Shown: one piece after another, positions 32,382 to 41,358 of the stretch
Position numbering within the stretch: the stretch's first letter is position 1
How the letters are laid out: each line of letters begins with the position of its first letter
From: DATKJS01 sp050015275
GTDB taxonomy: Bacteria; Acidobacteriota; Aminicenantia; Aminicenantales; Saccharicenantaceae
Direction: 5' to 3'
Assembly: GCA_050015275.1 (NCBI GenBank)
Contig: JBEKBS010000004.1
Span: forward strand, 62,001 to 126,000
Length of the DNA: 64,000 bases
Program-made: the position numbers and the translations under genes
Notes under the pieces: model-generated
What the model was told of the DNA's origin: nothing
Database searches by the model: none
The model's input: the letters and a program-made list of their open reading frames with translations, nothing else

Positions 32382-32774
32382 ATGACCAAGAGAGCCGCCC
32401 CCAAAAAGAAAGCGAAAAAACTGCCCAAGGACCTGGAGGTCAATCGCCGGAGAGAATGGCGGTTTGACCTGCCCCTGAGGACCGTCATTGAGGGCAAGCT
32501 GCCCCAGGGCGACAAGTTCCATGAGGAGACCGAACTCCGGAACATCTCCTCGGGCGGCGCCTACTTCGCCCTGGACTCGGGCGTCGTCGTCGGCTCGAAG
32601 CTCAACCTCATGATCGAGCTCCCGGACAAGCTGACCGACGGAAAGAAGATGAAACTCTGGATCGGCGGCATCACCGTCCGCCTCGAAAAGCCGGACCCTA
32701 AAGCGAAGCGGCAGGGCGTGGCGATCCGTTTCAGCGACGACTTCAAGGTCATCCCCGCCGCAAAGAAAAAATAG
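32382..32774 (+). CDS. PilZ domain protein
   Basis: The 130-residue protein has the canonical c-di-GMP elements: RREWRFDLPL and RNISSGGAYF. A basic N-terminus (TKRAAPKKKAKKLPK) precedes the domain. It is likely a c-di-GMP receptor, perhaps working with the degenerate regulator next to it; coaE begins one base after its stop. Confidence 0.82.
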   Translation: MTKRAAPKKKAKKLPKDLEVNRRREWRFDLPLRTVIEGKLPQGDKFHEETELRNISSGGAYFALDSGVVVGSKLNLMIELPDKLTDGKKMKLWIGGITVRLEKPDPKAKRQGVAIRFSDDFKVIPAAKKK

Positions 32775-32775
32775 C

Positions 32776-33435
32776 GTGCTCCGCGCCGCCCTGACGGGGG
32801 GGATCGCCTGCGGCAAGTCCGTCGTCGCCTGCGTTCTCCGGGACAAAGGCTGTTTCATCCATTCCGCCGATGAGGCGGCCCATGACCTCATGTCCCCCGG
32901 CCGTCCCGCCTGGAAAGAAATCGTCGCCCGGTTCGGCCAGGAGATCCTTCAGCCGGACGGGGCCATCGACCGCATCCGCCTCGGCCGGACCGTTTTTTCC
33001 GACCTCGGGGCCCGCCTCTTCCTGAACAAGCTCCTCCACCCCCTGGTCCTGGCCGAAGAAAAGCGCCTCATCGCGGGCCTCGAGCGGGATGGTCGCACGG
33101 CGATCTTCATTTCCGAAGCCGCCCTGACGATCGAGGCCGGCTATTCCCGCTTTTACGACAAGATCATCGTCGTCCACTGTCCGGAGGACGTCCAGGTCCG
33201 AAGGCTCATGGAGCGCGAGGGGATCACCGAAGAGGAGGCCCGGAGAAGGATCAGGGTCCAGATGCCCGGGGAGGAAAAGCGCCGCCATGCCGATTACGTG
33301 ATCGACGCCTCGGGCTCCGTCCTGGAGACGATCGAGCAGGCGGAGAGAGTATACGCCGCCCTCCTCCAGGACGCCGAGCTCAAGGCCCTGTCTGCGAAGA
33401 AATTGACCACCCGCGTCCGCCGGCCCCACAAATAG
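32776..33435 (+). CDS. coaE: Dephospho-CoA kinase
   Basis: The 219-residue protein starts GTG, one base after the PilZ stop. It has the P-loop TGGIACGKS (7-15), ADEAAHDLM for the dephospho-CoA site and a lid region with EEEARRRIRVQMP, all usual for CoaE. It completes coenzyme A synthesis by phosphorylating the 3' hydroxyl. The C-terminal 25 residues are extra and Arg/Lys-rich. Confidence 0.92.
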   Translation: MLRAALTGGIACGKSVVACVLRDKGCFIHSADEAAHDLMSPGRPAWKEIVARFGQEILQPDGAIDRIRLGRTVFSDLGARLFLNKLLHPLVLAEEKRLIAGLERDGRTAIFISEAALTIEAGYSRFYDKIIVVHCPEDVQVRRLMEREGITEEEARRRIRVQMPGEEKRRHADYVIDASGSVLETIEQAERVYAALLQDAELKALSAKKLTTRVRRPHK

Positions 33436-33539
33436 TGTCGGAGCCCGGTATCCTCAAGGAGGCAAACCTCAGAATCCGCTTCCTGCCGGAGGCCATCCCC
33501 GAGGCCCTAGGGGAATCAGACGGGGGGAGCGGCGGAAAA

Positions 33540-33827
33540 TCAGCCGAGCTTGGCCTTGGATAAGAGGGTCTTCAATTCCTGACCGGGCCGGAACTTGATC
33601 CTCCGGCCCTTTTCGATCCGGATCTGTTTCTGGCGGCGGATGTCCCTTCCGAAACCGGTCTTCTTGGCCACGACCTTGAAGCTGCCGAAGCCGCGGATCT
33701 CCACCTTTTCATTTCCCGCCAGGGCGGACTTGAGCGAGCCCAGGACTCCCTCGACGATGGATAATGATTTGGCCCTATTGAATTCGGATTTCTTCTCGAT
33801 CGCAAGGGCGATACCATTCTTGATCAT
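33540..33827 (-). CDS. HU/IHF-family DNA-binding protein with unusual arm
   Basis: The 95-residue protein has the HU core: helices at the N-terminus, VEIRGFGSFKV for the saddle strand and a C-terminal FRPGQELK. The arm normally has RNPxTG, whose Pro wedges between base pairs. Here it reads TGFGRDIRRQKQIRIEKG, without Pro. The ATG at 33827 follows GGAGGAAGGAG. Another ATG at 33854 lies upstream, but inside the leader and without a ribosome site. HU compacts DNA as a dimer; the altered arm could change bending. Confidence 0.8.
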   Translation of the reverse strand: MIKNGIALAIEKKSEFNRAKSLSIVEGVLGSLKSALAGNEKVEIRGFGSFKVVAKKTGFGRDIRRQKQIRIEKGRRIKFRPGQELKTLLSKAKLG

Positions 33828-33861
33828 CGAAAGAGCTCCTTCCTCCAAAAACAATAGATAT

Positions 33862-33890
33862 TAATTAATTTATTGATAATAAAAAGTCAA
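33862..33890 (-). promoter_or_regulatory. Possible promoter of the HU-like gene
   Basis: Minus strand TTGACT (33890-33885) and TAATTA (33867-33862), 17 bases apart, in a strikingly AT-rich stretch (33850-33900) that also serves the divergent nfeD promoter. Confidence 0.45.
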
Positions 33891-33906
33891 GCACAATTAT
33901 GCCCGG

Positions 33907-33935
33907 TTGACTTGACCCCCGCGAGTTCCTATAAT
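33907..33935 (+). promoter_or_regulatory. Promoter of the NfeD gene
   Basis: TTGACT (33907-33912), 17 bases, TATAAT (33930-33935). The expected transcription start (about 33942) is within three bases of the GTG. Confidence 0.75.
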
Positions 33936-33944
33936 GAAGACACG

Positions 33945-35219
33945 GTGCGCGCCAGAATCCTTCTTTTCCTCCTGCTCTTTTGTCCTGCCCTTTCGTCCGC
34001 CGCGATCCTGAAGATCGCCGTCGACGCCCCGATCCATCCCATCACCGCTGAGTACATCGTCCGGACGATCGAGAGGGCCGACCGCGAGGGCGCCTCGCTC
34101 GTTATCATGAGCCTTAACACGCCCGGCGGCCTGGACAGTTCCATGCGTCAGATCATCGAAAAGATCGTCAACGCGCGGACTCCCATCGCGGCCTACGTGG
34201 CGCCGAGCGGGGCGCGGGCCGCGTCGGCCGGGTTCTTCATCGGCATCGCCTGCGACATCTTCGCCATGGCGCCCGGGACCAACACCGGGGCCGCCCATCC
34301 CGTGGGCTTGTCGATCACCGGACAGGCCATGGACAAGACAATGGAGGACAAGGTCACCCACGATGCGGCCTCCTATATCAAAACCCTGGCCGAGAAGCGC
34401 GGCCGGAACATGGGGATGGCCGAGGACGCCGTCCGGAAGAGCCTGTCCTACACCGAGCAGGAGGCCCTCAAGGGCGGCCTGATCGACATCGTGGCCAGGT
34501 CGGACCGGGATATCATCGAAGCCTTCGACGGCAAGCGGCTCAAGCGGTTCAACGGAGAAGAGACGACACTCTCCCTGAAGAAGGAGCCCGTCATTCCCAT
34601 CCCGATGTCGTTCCGCCAGCAGTTCCTGCTGACGATCTCCAACCCGAACCTGGCCTACATCCTGCTCATGATCGGCCTCCTGGGCCTGTATTTCGAGTTC
34701 GCCCACCCCGGGGCCATCCTGCCCGGCGTCCTGGGCGGCATCTGCCTCCTGCTCGCGGTGTTCTCCTTTCAGATCCTGCCGATCAATTACGTCGGGCTGA
34801 TGCTGATCCTCCTGGCGATCGTTCTTTTCGTCCTCGAGGTCAAGGTCCATAGCTACGGCATGCTTTCCCTGGGAGGGATCACCGCCATGGTCATCGGCTC
34901 CGTCATGCTCATCAACTCCCCCATCCCCGAGCTTCGGCCGAGCTTGCGGGTCATCATCCCGATGGCCCTCGGCATTTCCATGATCCTCATCTTCCTCGTC
35001 TATCTCGTTGTCCGGGCCCACGCCCGGCGGGCCTTCACCGGGAAAGAGGGAATGGTCGGCGAGCTCGGCATCGCCCAGACGGACCTCAACCCATCGGGCA
35101 AGGTCTTCGTCCATGGCGAGATCTGGGAGGCGGAGGCGGCGGAGCCCGTGGCCAGGGGTGAAAAAGTCAGGGTCGTCGCAGTCTTGGACACGCTGAAGGT
35201 CCGGGTCAGGAAAGCCTGA
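33945..35219 (+). CDS. nfeD: NfeD family membrane serine protease
   Basis: The 424-residue protein has a signal (RILLFLLLFCPALSSA), a ClpP-class protease domain with Ser94 in GARAASAG and Lys146 in SYIKTLAEKRGRN, four or so membrane helices (about 215-340) and a C-terminal OB-like NfeD domain. The same Ser-Lys pair is known in archaeal PH1510, which cuts a stomatin. The GTG at 33945 was chosen because an upstream frame lies before the promoter. No Shine-Dalgarno is present. The slipin gene follows, the usual partner. Confidence 0.9.
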   Translation: MRARILLFLLLFCPALSSAAILKIAVDAPIHPITAEYIVRTIERADREGASLVIMSLNTPGGLDSSMRQIIEKIVNARTPIAAYVAPSGARAASAGFFIGIACDIFAMAPGTNTGAAHPVGLSITGQAMDKTMEDKVTHDAASYIKTLAEKRGRNMGMAEDAVRKSLSYTEQEALKGGLIDIVARSDRDIIEAFDGKRLKRFNGEETTLSLKKEPVIPIPMSFRQQFLLTISNPNLAYILLMIGLLGLYFEFAHPGAILPGVLGGICLLLAVFSFQILPINYVGLMLILLAIVLFVLEVKVHSYGMLSLGGITAMVIGSVMLINSPIPELRPSLRVIIPMALGISMILIFLVYLVVRAHARRAFTGKEGMVGELGIAQTDLNPSGKVFVHGEIWEAEAAEPVARGEKVRVVAVLDTLKVRVRKA

Positions 35220-35265
35220 TCCGAGAAATATCGGGAGGCTACGGGCCTCCGCAAGGAGAAAGATC

Positions 35266-36027
35266 ATGATCACGTATCCCGTCATCGTCATCGGACTCAT
35301 CGTGCTTTACATTTTGAACTCGATCAAGATCCTCAGGGAATATGAGCGGGGGGTCATTTTCCGGCTGGGCCGCGTTCTCGCCAAGCCCAAGGGGCCCGGC
35401 ATCATCCTGGTCTTCGCTCCTATCGACAGGATCGTGAGGATCAGCCTGCGGATCATCACGATGGATATCCCGCCCCAGGATGTCATCACCAAGGACAACG
35501 TCACGGTCAAGGTCAACGCCGTCCTCTACTTCAGGGTCATCGACCCGCTCAAGTGCGTGATCGAGGTCCAGGATTATATCTACGCCACCTCCCAACTGGC
35601 CCAGACGACCCTGCGCAGCCTCCTCGGCCAAGTGCCGCTCGACGACCTTCTCTCGGAGCGGGAAAAGCTCAACGCCCGCCTCCAGGAGATCATTGAGCAG
35701 CATACCGACCCATGGGGGATCAAGGTCCAGCTCGTGGAGATGAAACAAGTGGACCTTCCGGAGAACATGCAGCGGGCCATCGCCAAGCAGGCCGAGGCCG
35801 AGCGCGAACGGCGGGCCAAGGTCATCCACGCGGACGGCGAATTCCAGGCCGCCGACAAGCTCACCCAGGCCGCCGACATCATTTCCCGAAACCCCCAGGC
35901 CCTCCAGCTCCGCTTCCTCAGCACCCTGACCGAGATCGCCACCGAGAAAAATTCTACGATCGTCTTCCCGCTGCCCCTCGAGCTCCTCAGGGCCTTCACT
36001 TATGAAAAGCCCCAGGAGAAAAAATAA
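35266..36027 (+). CDS. Slipin (stomatin-like SPFH protein)
   Basis: The 253-residue protein has one N-terminal membrane segment (about 3-20), then the SPFH domain (YERGVIFRLGRV, KGPGIILVFAPIDRIV, VITKDNVTVKVNAVLYFRV) and a helical region with EAERERRAKVIHADGE. Slipins form membrane scaffold rings, and their C-terminal part is cut by NfeD proteases. It follows nfeD by 46 bases with AAGGAG before the ATG. Confidence 0.94.
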   Translation: MITYPVIVIGLIVLYILNSIKILREYERGVIFRLGRVLAKPKGPGIILVFAPIDRIVRISLRIITMDIPPQDVITKDNVTVKVNAVLYFRVIDPLKCVIEVQDYIYATSQLAQTTLRSLLGQVPLDDLLSEREKLNARLQEIIEQHTDPWGIKVQLVEMKQVDLPENMQRAIAKQAEAERERRAKVIHADGEFQAADKLTQAADIISRNPQALQLRFLSTLTEIATEKNSTIVFPLPLELLRAFTYEKPQEKK

Positions 36028-36032
36028 GAGAG

Positions 36033-36629
36033 ATGAAAACAAAAGACTTCCGGGAAATCCAGGTCTCAAGCACCCTCCTTGTGATCATCTTCCTGTGCGT
36101 GCTCGTCCTCGGCGTCTTCATTTTCCTGTTGGGTGTTTCGGTCGGGAAGAAGCAGGTCCAGATCGTCGCCGCGACGCAGGTCGTGGCCCAGCAGATCCAG
36201 GAGCCCGTCAAGGACCAGGCCGCCGGGAAACCGGCCGAGCCGGCCCAGGGTCAGGTCAAGAGCGGACCGGAATCGGGGCTGACGACGAGCGCTCCCCTGT
36301 CCGGAAGCCAGGGAAAGCCGGCGCCCAAGGCCTTGCCCTTGCCGGCCACGAAGAATCCCCCCAAGACGGCCGCGGCGGCGGCCGGGGCTGGGCTTTTTTA
36401 TATCCAAGTCGCCGCCTTTACGGACAGGGCTCAGGCCACAGCGGAAGCCGAAAAGTTCCGCAAACGGGGGTTTCCGGTGATCGTCGCCGACCCCCGTCCG
36501 ACCGATACCAAGTCCTGGTATCGGGTCAGGGTGGGCGGCTTTTCCACCCGGGAGAAAGCGGCCGCGAACCTGACCAAGCTGAACGAGAGCGCTAAGAAGA
36601 AAACCGACTACAGGATCGTCAGGGACTGA
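36033..36629 (+). CDS. SPOR-domain membrane protein
   Basis: The 198-residue protein has a short cytoplasmic start, one membrane helix (about 15-37), a Pro/Ala/Lys-rich linker (about 55-115) and a C-terminal SPOR domain (GLFYIQVAAFTDRAQATAEA and YRVRVGGFSTREKA). SPOR domains bind denuded septal peptidoglycan, so a role in division or envelope shape is likely. It starts five bases after the slipin stop. Confidence 0.85.
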   Translation: MKTKDFREIQVSSTLLVIIFLCVLVLGVFIFLLGVSVGKKQVQIVAATQVVAQQIQEPVKDQAAGKPAEPAQGQVKSGPESGLTTSAPLSGSQGKPAPKALPLPATKNPPKTAAAAAGAGLFYIQVAAFTDRAQATAEAEKFRKRGFPVIVADPRPTDTKSWYRVRVGGFSTREKAAANLTKLNESAKKKTDYRIVRD

Positions 36630-36678
36630 GACCTTCCGGCCCGGAGCCCGGAACGAGCTTCCCAAGGAAACTATCGCC

Positions 36679-38217
36679 ATGTGGCTGGCTGTCCTGAGCG
36701 GGGTCTTGACGGGCCTGGCGTTTCCCAAGCTTCACTTCGCTTTTCTGGCCTGGGTGTCCTTGATCCCGCTTTTCGTCGCGCTCTCCGGCAAGCGCGTTCT
36801 GTCCGGGTTCAGGCTCGGGGCGGTCGCCGGCCTTTTTTTCTACGGCGTCCTTCTCTATTGGATCCCGGCCGTCCCCCGGCATTACGCCGGCATGCCGCTC
36901 TGGCTCTGCCTCGTCATCTACCTGGCCCTCATCGCATTCCTGGCCCTTTATTGGGGACTCTTCGGCGCCCTCTTCGTCAGGGCCCGCAGGGCGTTCCCGA
37001 CCGGGGCGTTCATCCTGGCCCCATTCTTCTGGGTCGCTTGCGAATATCTCACGACCCATCTCCTGACGGGATTTCCCTGGGGGCTCCTGGGCACGAGCCA
37101 GTTCGAAAACCTGCCCTTCCTCCAGACCGCTTCCCTGACCGGGGTGAGCGGGATCTCTTTTATCCTCGTCCTTCTCCAGAGCTCTTTCGTCCTGGCCATG
37201 ACGCGGAAAAAGCGGGGACCTTTCTTTGCGGCCATCGGGCTTCTCGTCCTCGCCCACTCCTGGGGCTGGTACGAGCTCAAGAAGGCCAGCTTCGACGGGC
37301 CGGCGAAAGTCCAGGCGTCGGTCATCCAGGGGAATGTTTCCTCGGATATCTATTGGGATTTCGCCCAGGCGGGACAGGTCCGGCAGATCTTCGACCAGCA
37401 CATGGCCCTGACCCGTCAGGCCGCTTCGGGCGGCTCGGGCCTGGTCATCTGGCCGGAATTCACGGTCCCGCTCTGTTTCAGCTGCAGTGAGGAGATCTAC
37501 CGTGAGCTTGGCGCCGGGCTCGAAGACTACGTCCGGTCGAGCGGGGTCACGCTCCTCATCGGGACCAACGAAACGACGGGTCCGCCCGGAAACCGGCTCT
37601 ACCACAATACGGCCATGGCCCTTCACCCGGACCTCTCCCGGAGCCTCTACTTCAAGATGCATCTGGTCCCCTTTGGGGAGTACACGCCCTACAAAAAGGT
37701 CTTTTTCTTCATCGAAAAGCTGACCCACGCCATCGGCGAGATCACGCCCGGGACCGAGCCCGTCCTGCATGCGTACGCGGGGCACAAGTTCGCTTCGCCC
37801 ATCTGCTACGAGGTCATCTTTCCCGGGCTCGTCCGGGGCTTCGTCCGCCGGGGCGCCACCTTTCTTGTGACGATCACCAACGATGGCTGGTACGGCACCT
37901 CCGCGGCTCCTTATCAGCATTGGGCCCAGGCGGTCCTCCGGGCCGTCGAAAACCGCCGATATCTCCTCCGGGCCGCCACGACCGGCATCAGCGGGATCGT
38001 CGACCCCTTCGGCCGCGTGCTCGGCCGCTCCCGCCTGATGACGACGGCCGTCCTCACCGGAACGATCTCTCCGTCCAGCCGCCTGTCGCTTTACACGAGG
38101 ACCGGAGACGTCCTTCCCCTGGCCGGCTTGACATTGGCCTTCCTGTCCTCTATTCTGGCTCTGATCCGTCAACGGAAGGACAGGCACCGCCATGGCTATG
38201 ACAGAAATCTCGTCTGA
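36679..38217 (+). CDS. lnt: Apolipoprotein N-acyltransferase
   Basis: The 512-residue protein has about six N-terminal membrane helices, then a nitrilase-like domain with the catalytic triad Glu260 (IWPEFTVP), Lys326 (YFKMHLVPFGEY) and Cys376 (PICYEVIFPG), and a last helix. It adds the third acyl chain to lipoproteins. The gene overlaps the start of prfB by 26 bases. Confidence 0.94.
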   Translation: MWLAVLSGVLTGLAFPKLHFAFLAWVSLIPLFVALSGKRVLSGFRLGAVAGLFFYGVLLYWIPAVPRHYAGMPLWLCLVIYLALIAFLALYWGLFGALFVRARRAFPTGAFILAPFFWVACEYLTTHLLTGFPWGLLGTSQFENLPFLQTASLTGVSGISFILVLLQSSFVLAMTRKKRGPFFAAIGLLVLAHSWGWYELKKASFDGPAKVQASVIQGNVSSDIYWDFAQAGQVRQIFDQHMALTRQAASGGSGLVIWPEFTVPLCFSCSEEIYRELGAGLEDYVRSSGVTLLIGTNETTGPPGNRLYHNTAMALHPDLSRSLYFKMHLVPFGEYTPYKKVFFFIEKLTHAIGEITPGTEPVLHAYAGHKFASPICYEVIFPGLVRGFVRRGATFLVTITNDGWYGTSAAPYQHWAQAVLRAVENRRYLLRAATTGISGIVDPFGRVLGRSRLMTTAVLTGTISPSSRLSLYTRTGDVLPLAGLTLAFLSSILALIRQRKDRHRHGYDRNLV

Positions 38218-39320
38218 ACTCAGGACGCGCCTCGACGGCTTCTTCGGCAAGTACGAAGAGCTGCGGGGCTTCCTTTGACCTCGATCATAAAAAAGCCGAA
38301 TGCGACTCGATCAACCAGCGGCTCGCCTCGCCTGAGGTCTGGCAGGACCAGAAGACCTCCCAGTCCCTCCAGCAGAAAAAAAAGCGGCTCGAGCGGGACC
38401 TCCAGTTCTTCGGAAAGATCCAGGACCAGAAGGACGAGATCGACGTCCTGACGGAACTCCTGTCGGAGGGCGAAAACGTCGGGCCCGAGATCGAGGCCGC
38501 CCTCGTCCGCTTCGAGAAGGACCTCTCGGACGGAGAGCTCCGGGCCCTCTTTTTCGAGGAGAATGACCCCCGGAACGCCATCCTGACCATCCACCCCGGC
38601 GCCGGCGGCACGGAATCCCAGGACTGGGCCCAGATGCTCTTACGGATGTATCTCCGCTACGCGGAGCGCAAGGGGTTCAAGACCGAGGTCCTCGACCTCC
38701 AACCCGGTGAAGAGGCGGGCCTCAAGAGCGCGACCCTCCGGGTCGAGGGGGATTACGCTTTCGGCAACCTGAGCCAGGAATCCGGGGTCCACCGGCTTGT
38801 CCGGATCTCGCCCTTCGACGCGGCCAAACGCCGCCACACCTCGTTCGCCGCGGTCTTCGCCTGCCCGGAGATCGACGAGGACATCGAGGTCGCCATCAAC
38901 CCGGACGACTTGAAGATCGACACCTACCGGTCCGGGGGGAAGGGCGGCCAGCACGTCAACACCACGGACTCGGCCGTCCGCATCACGCACCTCCCGACCG
39001 GCATCGTCGTCCAGTGCCAGAACGAGCGCTCCCAGCACAAGAACAAGGCCTCGGCCATGAAGGTCCTCAAGGCCCGCCTCTATGACCTCGAGCAGCGGAA
39101 GAAGCGCGAAAAGATCGAGAAGCTCGAGGACGCCAAGACCGACATCGCCTGGGGCAATCAGATCCGCTCCTATGTCCTCCATCCGTACCGAATGATCAAG
39201 GACCTCAGGACGCGGGTGGAAACGGGCGATACCGAGCGGGTCCTGGACGGCGACCTCGACGAGTTCGTCAGGGCCGCGCTCGTCCTGAGGAAAAAATCAG
39301 CGTCCGCTGTCGTCACCTGA
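38192..39320 (+). CDS. prfB: Peptide chain release factor 2, made by programmed +1 frameshift
   Basis: The first 28 codons (ATG at 38192 to CTT at 38273-38275) end at TGA (38276-38278). Moving +1 at CTT-TGA-C continues to 39320, for 375 residues in total. The second frame holds GAGGTESQDWA, the release tripeptide region ISPFDAAKRRHTS (SPF, as in RF2) and the catalytic RSGGKGGQHVNTT. AGGA lies eleven bases before the ATG. The factor reads UAA and UGA, and the shift site senses its own abundance. A start at 38634 alone would lose the first half and is not accepted. Confidence 0.95.
38265..38279 (+). promoter_or_regulatory. Programmed +1 ribosomal frameshift site of prfB
   Basis: CGGGG three to eight bases before CTT-TGA-C is the internal Shine-Dalgarno-like element, as in the classic RF2 site. 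The Leu codon CTT slides to TTT over the in-frame TGA. Confidence 0.9.
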
Positions 39321-39382
39321 TCCCCGGAACTCGTTCGGCCTCCCTGGCCCCTGTCCCCGAGAGGTTTCGCGGCGGACCGACC

Positions 39383-39411
39383 TTGATGTTTGGCCGATAA
39401 AACTGTAAGAT
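39383..39411 (+). promoter_or_regulatory. Promoter of the DUF1844-ribF unit
   Basis: TTGATG (39383-39388) and TAAGAT (39406-39411), 17 bases apart. Confidence 0.55.
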
Positions 39412-39490
39412 GGGGATCCTTGACAGTCTCGGCCCATCCGGAGAGCAGGGTCCGGAGCGGCGAGAGCATCCCAGAACGAAGGATCCTTCC

Positions 39491-39814
39491 ATGGCCTCAG
39501 ACGACCGCTCGGACGATCAGGGCGAACGCGCCCCCTCTTCAGAAGGCAAAAGGTTCCTCCCCCCGCTCGAATTCGGCTCCATTGTCGTCCTCCTCTACTT
39601 CCCCGCCCTCATCCACCTCGGTCTCATGGACGACCCGGCGGCCGGCGACCGGCACGAGGACCTGACCCTGGCGAAGCGGAACATCGATCTCCTCGACCTC
39701 CTCAAGGACAGGACCAAGGGGAACCTCGACGGGGAAGAGGAAAAATTCCTGGAGGGCGTGCTGGACCAGCTCAAGATGGCCTACCTCAAGAAGGCGGATA
39801 TCCTCAAGATGTGA
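39491..39814 (+). CDS. DUF1844 family protein
   Basis: The 107-residue protein has the DUF1844 core: LPPLEFGSIVVLLYFPALIHLGL, then AKRNIDLLDLLKDRTKGNLD and LEGVLDQLKMAYL. The first hydrophobic stretch may contact a membrane. The function is not known, although the family is conserved in Acidobacteriota and Desulfobacterota-like genomes. An upstream ATG at 39410 lies inside the -10 box, so the ATG at 39491, with AAGGAT, is the start. ribF follows after three bases. Confidence 0.82.
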   Translation: MASDDRSDDQGERAPSSEGKRFLPPLEFGSIVVLLYFPALIHLGLMDDPAAGDRHEDLTLAKRNIDLLDLLKDRTKGNLDGEEEKFLEGVLDQLKMAYLKKADILKM

Positions 39815-39817
39815 CCC

Positions 39818-40741
39818 ATGATGGTCTTCCACGGGTTTGAAGAGTTCCGGGCCCTTCCCCGGCCCGCGGCCGTGGCCATCGGCAATTTCGACGGCGTCCA
39901 TCTCGGGCACCGAAGGATCCTGGCCCGCCTCTGCGCCCTGGCCGACGCGCGCGACTTTTCTTCGCTCGTCCTGACGTTCGACCCCCACCCGGAGCGAGTT
40001 CTCGGGAAAAAGGCCGTCCGGATGATCGACTCGCCGGAGCAGAGACTGGAGCGCCTCCGGAAGTCGTGCGTCGAGGCCGTTCTCGTGACCAGGTTCGACC
40101 GGGCCTTCTCGGAGCTCTCAGGGCCGCATTTCGTCGAACGGATCCTCCTCGAGCGGCTGGGGGCCCGGGAAGTCGTCGTCGGCCGGGATTTCCACTTTGG
40201 CCGGGGCCGCCGCGGAGATGTCGGGCGACTCCGTGAGCTCGGCCGCCAGCACGGCCTGCGTGTCCATGTCGTGCCCCCCGCCGTCATCGACGGTGTCGCC
40301 GTCAGCTCGAGCGCCATCCGCCGGCTCCTCATCCAGGGACGCGTCAACGAGGCGGCCCGCCTGCTCGGCCGGCCTTACGAGATATCGGGCGAGGTGGTGA
40401 GGGGCCTCTCCCGCGGGCGTCGCCTCGGCGCGCCAACCGCCAACCTCCGGACCGCGAACGAGATCCTGCCCGACGGCATCTTCATCACGGAGGCGATCTG
40501 GAGAGGGCGGACGTTGCCCTCGGTCACGAGCATCGGGACCAACCCGACCTTCGGGCTCCACCCGACGAGCGTCGAGACACACATCCTGGACCGCCGTGTC
40601 CGGCTCTACGGAGCCCGGCTCACGGTCCGCTTCCTCCAGAGAATTCGGGAGACAAGGAAGTTCCCCGATGCGCAGACCCTCGCGGCCAGGATCGGGAGGG
40701 ACCTGGACGTCGCCCGGGCCTTTTTCGCCGGCCCGGGTTGA
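39818..40741 (+). CDS. ribF: Bifunctional riboflavin kinase/FMN adenylyltransferase
   Basis: The 307-residue protein has the adenylyltransferase half with AIGNFDGVHLGHRRIL and SSSAIR, and the kinase half with GRPYEISGEVVRGLSRGR, LGAPTANLR and ETHILD. It makes FMN and FAD from riboflavin. No FMN riboswitch is visible upstream. Confidence 0.93.
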   Translation: MMVFHGFEEFRALPRPAAVAIGNFDGVHLGHRRILARLCALADARDFSSLVLTFDPHPERVLGKKAVRMIDSPEQRLERLRKSCVEAVLVTRFDRAFSELSGPHFVERILLERLGAREVVVGRDFHFGRGRRGDVGRLRELGRQHGLRVHVVPPAVIDGVAVSSSAIRRLLIQGRVNEAARLLGRPYEISGEVVRGLSRGRRLGAPTANLRTANEILPDGIFITEAIWRGRTLPSVTSIGTNPTFGLHPTSVETHILDRRVRLYGARLTVRFLQRIRETRKFPDAQTLAARIGRDLDVARAFFAGPG

Positions 40742-40785
40742 CTTTTTTCCCGGGATATAGCATTTTCCTTGCGAGGAGTTGACGA

Positions 40786-41337
40786 ATGGACAAGAAGATC
40801 AAGGCCCGGATCATGGACTCGAGCAAGATCCGGCGCGTCCTCAACCGGATCTCGACCGAGATCATCGAGCGGAACCGCAACCTCAAGAGCCTGGTCATCA
40901 TCGGCATCAAGACCCGGGGCATCTTCATCGGCAAAAGGATCGCCCGCCTGATCAAGGAGCTCGAGGGCGTGGACATTCCGGTCGGCGTCCTGGATATCAC
41001 CCGGTACCGGGACGACCTCCCGGCCGGGGAAATCCGGACGGCAGGCAAAACCCCGAAAATCGATTTCGCCATCGACAAGAAGGACGTCCTCCTCATCGAC
41101 GACGTCCTGATGACCGGACGGACGATCCGAGCCGCCATGGATGGCCTGATGGACGCCGGGCGGCCGAAGACGGTCCAGCTCATCGTCCTCATCGACCGTG
41201 GCCACCGGGAGCTCCCCATCCGGCCGGACTACGTGGGGAAGATCCTGCCGACCTCCCGCCGCGAGGTCATCCAGGTCCGGCTCAAGGAGCTCGACTCGAT
41301 CGACGAGGTCCTGATCGCGGAGCCGACCAAGATCTGA
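40786..41337 (+). CDS. pyrR: PyrR-like bifunctional regulator/uracil phosphoribosyltransferase
   Basis: The 183-residue protein has the PRPP motif VLLIDDVLMTGRTIRA and other PyrR features (IIGIKTRGIFIG, DITRYRDDL, LIVLIDRGHRELPIRPDYVGK). PyrR binds pyr mRNA to control attenuation and has weak UPRT activity. It precedes pyrC by 21 bases. No antiterminator structure can be seen in the 44-base gap before it. Confidence 0.9.
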   Translation: MDKKIKARIMDSSKIRRVLNRISTEIIERNRNLKSLVIIGIKTRGIFIGKRIARLIKELEGVDIPVGVLDITRYRDDLPAGEIRTAGKTPKIDFAIDKKDVLLIDDVLMTGRTIRAAMDGLMDAGRPKTVQLIVLIDRGHRELPIRPDYVGKILPTSRREVIQVRLKELDSIDEVLIAEPTKI

Positions 41338-41358
41338 AGGGGTGGCGCGGGGGGGACC

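Noticed and set aside
36619..38250. Long minus-strand open frame opposite lnt
   Set aside because: No domain and opposite a complete lnt with its catalytic triad.
38634..39320. A short release factor gene starting at 38634
   Set aside because: It would lack the first half of RF2; the frameshift at 38273-38278 restores the full protein.
39321..39490. FMN riboswitch before ribF
   Set aside because: The upstream region has a plain promoter and no RFN-element-like conserved segments.
40742..40785. PyrR-responsive attenuator before pyrR
   Set aside because: Only 44 bases are available and no terminator/antiterminator pair can form.
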